A stretch of DNA of 64,000 bases from Typha latifolia. Lineage: Eukaryota > Streptophyta > Magnoliopsida > Poales > Typhaceae. The first letter of the stretch is position 1, and every line of letters starts with the position of its first letter. The DNA is taken from the NCBI GenBank assembly GCA_019914945.1, contig CM034106.1, positions 8,680,001 to 8,744,000 on the forward strand, read 5' to 3'. The notes below the pieces were generated by a model that saw only the letters and a list, made by a program, of their open reading frames with translations, did no database searches and was not told the origin of the DNA. This document shows, piece by piece, positions 62,836-64,000 of this stretch. The translations under genes were made by a program, and so were the position numbers.

Positions 62836-62844
62836 ACCCTTGGT

Positions 62845-64000
62845 GGGCGACGACTCTATGATAGTCGAAATCTCATTTTTCTGATAGTTACATCTCACTC
62901 GGATTCAGACATGGACACGGAACCGGATCCGAATCCAGATCAAGACAACGAATATCCGTTTATTCATTTTCACTGCTACTTTACCGTTCTGCTCCTTAAC
63001 CCAATTGCTCGGCTCCCAATTTAAATGATTGGATATTTTATCTAAATAAATGGCTCAGCTTCACTCTCTCCCTAATCCTCCCGAGTCTTAGAGCTACAGG
63101 TCTCGTTCTCCACAAAAAAGAATTTTAACAGAGTTTACAAGCATCTGCCAATTTAATATCAAACTAATAAGATTTGATGCAAAGTTTAGGCATCAAAGAA
63201 AGATTAGATAATAGAAGACTTGCTAAGACTCCTCGGTGAAACTCAATCTACAAACGTACTCACATGGATCAACTCATCCATCTCCGCAGCAGCACATCTT
63301 ATGATTCTCAATAGGTACGAGATGTCTAAAAATGAATACACTTTTAACTGTATCTATCAACCAACTCTAATAGAGTTGGTAGTTATTTTCTCTATAACCA
63401 AAGAGATCGCGTAAGTTTAACTCTCTAACTTCAAATAATATTATGGAAAAATTATTTAATGGTTTGGTGGTGGCTTAGCTCGATTCAATTAATAGCTCGA
63501 CAGTGTGGTTAACTTATAAAAATAGCTTGGTAACACAACGACTTCAAGCAAAGCCTAAATTAGGTAGCTTAAAGCTCGGTAGAGACTAGTGTCTCTATAT
63601 CTAAGGAGCGTTAATCTTTATCTAGCTCATATGTAGCTTTTAGACTCATAAATGATAAAAAAAAAAACACTTTGACCATATCTGGATTTAGAAAAGTTTG
63701 CAAATTTATATCTAAATCTAAGATCCATAGATAATTTCAACCCATATATGGACTGTTTTGAAAATGGAATTGGATCGACATATTTTAATCCAACCAGATT
63801 TTCACTCCTCCGAAGAGGTCGACAGTATAAATATTCCCCTTTTGACCATTTTTGTAACCCCAGTATGCTATTTTGCTATAATTTTGTATAATAAAACTTA
63901 TAACATGCGTGAAGTGCCCACGTATGCCCTTCTCTATTCTTCTTAACATCTAAAATAAATTTAGTTAAAAATATAGATAATCTTTTAAAATGCCCTTAAG
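62845..64000. other. Right-edge spacer
   Basis: AT-rich, no gene supported. Short open frames here show no recognisable family, codon bias or splice context. Confidence 0.4.

Overview
This is nuclear DNA of a flowering plant. It contains spliced protein genes with GT-AG introns, long AT-rich spacers, many dinucleotide microsatellites and several classes of transposable element. Some first exons are strongly GC-rich while their introns and flanks are AT-rich (the USP gene near 17.0 kb, the GPR107-like gene near 51.6 kb). That 5' GC gradient fits a monocot, possibly a palm or bromeliad type, but the species cannot be named from sequence alone. I saw no organellar, viral or bacterial stretch, no CRISPR array, and recognised no rRNA or tRNA gene.

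Layout. 1-3.4 kb: 5' half of a mitochondrial chaperonin-60 gene on the minus strand, running off the left edge. 4.3-7.85 kb: intact two-exon LRR receptor-like kinase (minus). 8.7-16.65 kb: a transposon block made of a decayed retroelement zinc-binding fragment, a foldback element with a 9-bp target duplication, and a full-length but frameshifted L1-type LINE with a 16-bp target duplication. The LINE carries a captured piece of a Ty3/gypsy gag gene inside its RNase H region. 17.05-19.0 kb: universal stress protein-like gene (plus). 20.1-25.0 kb: a 12-exon gene fusing two methyltransferase domains (plus). 26.6-29.3 kb: DUF946/VPS62-type gene (plus), convergent with an 11-exon ABCC transporter of the MRP5 (phytate transporter) type at 30.8-41.0 kb (minus). 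41-46.8 kb: gene-poor spacer with a duplicated segment and a foldback element. 46.8-47.75 kb: R2R3-MYB gene (minus). 47.8-51.6 kb: AT-rich spacer with a local duplication, one copy of which has gained a hAT-like element. 51.6-53.4 kb: GPR107/lung-7TM type membrane protein (plus). 54.0-61.0 kb: 10-exon FMN hydrolase/riboflavin kinase (minus). 62.2-62.8 kb: a second, more symmetrical copy of the foldback family seen at 9.2 kb. The rest to 64 kb is unassigned.

The genes look like independent housekeeping, signalling and transport loci, not a functional cluster. All nine exon models were built by hand from splice signals, reading-frame continuity and family resemblance. Every complete model is divisible by three from ATG to stop. 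The most unusual material is in the transposon layers: the chimeric LINE, the two matched foldback copies with their own target duplications, a hAT-like insertion next to its empty paralogous site, and a partial duplication of the riboflavin kinase 3' end.
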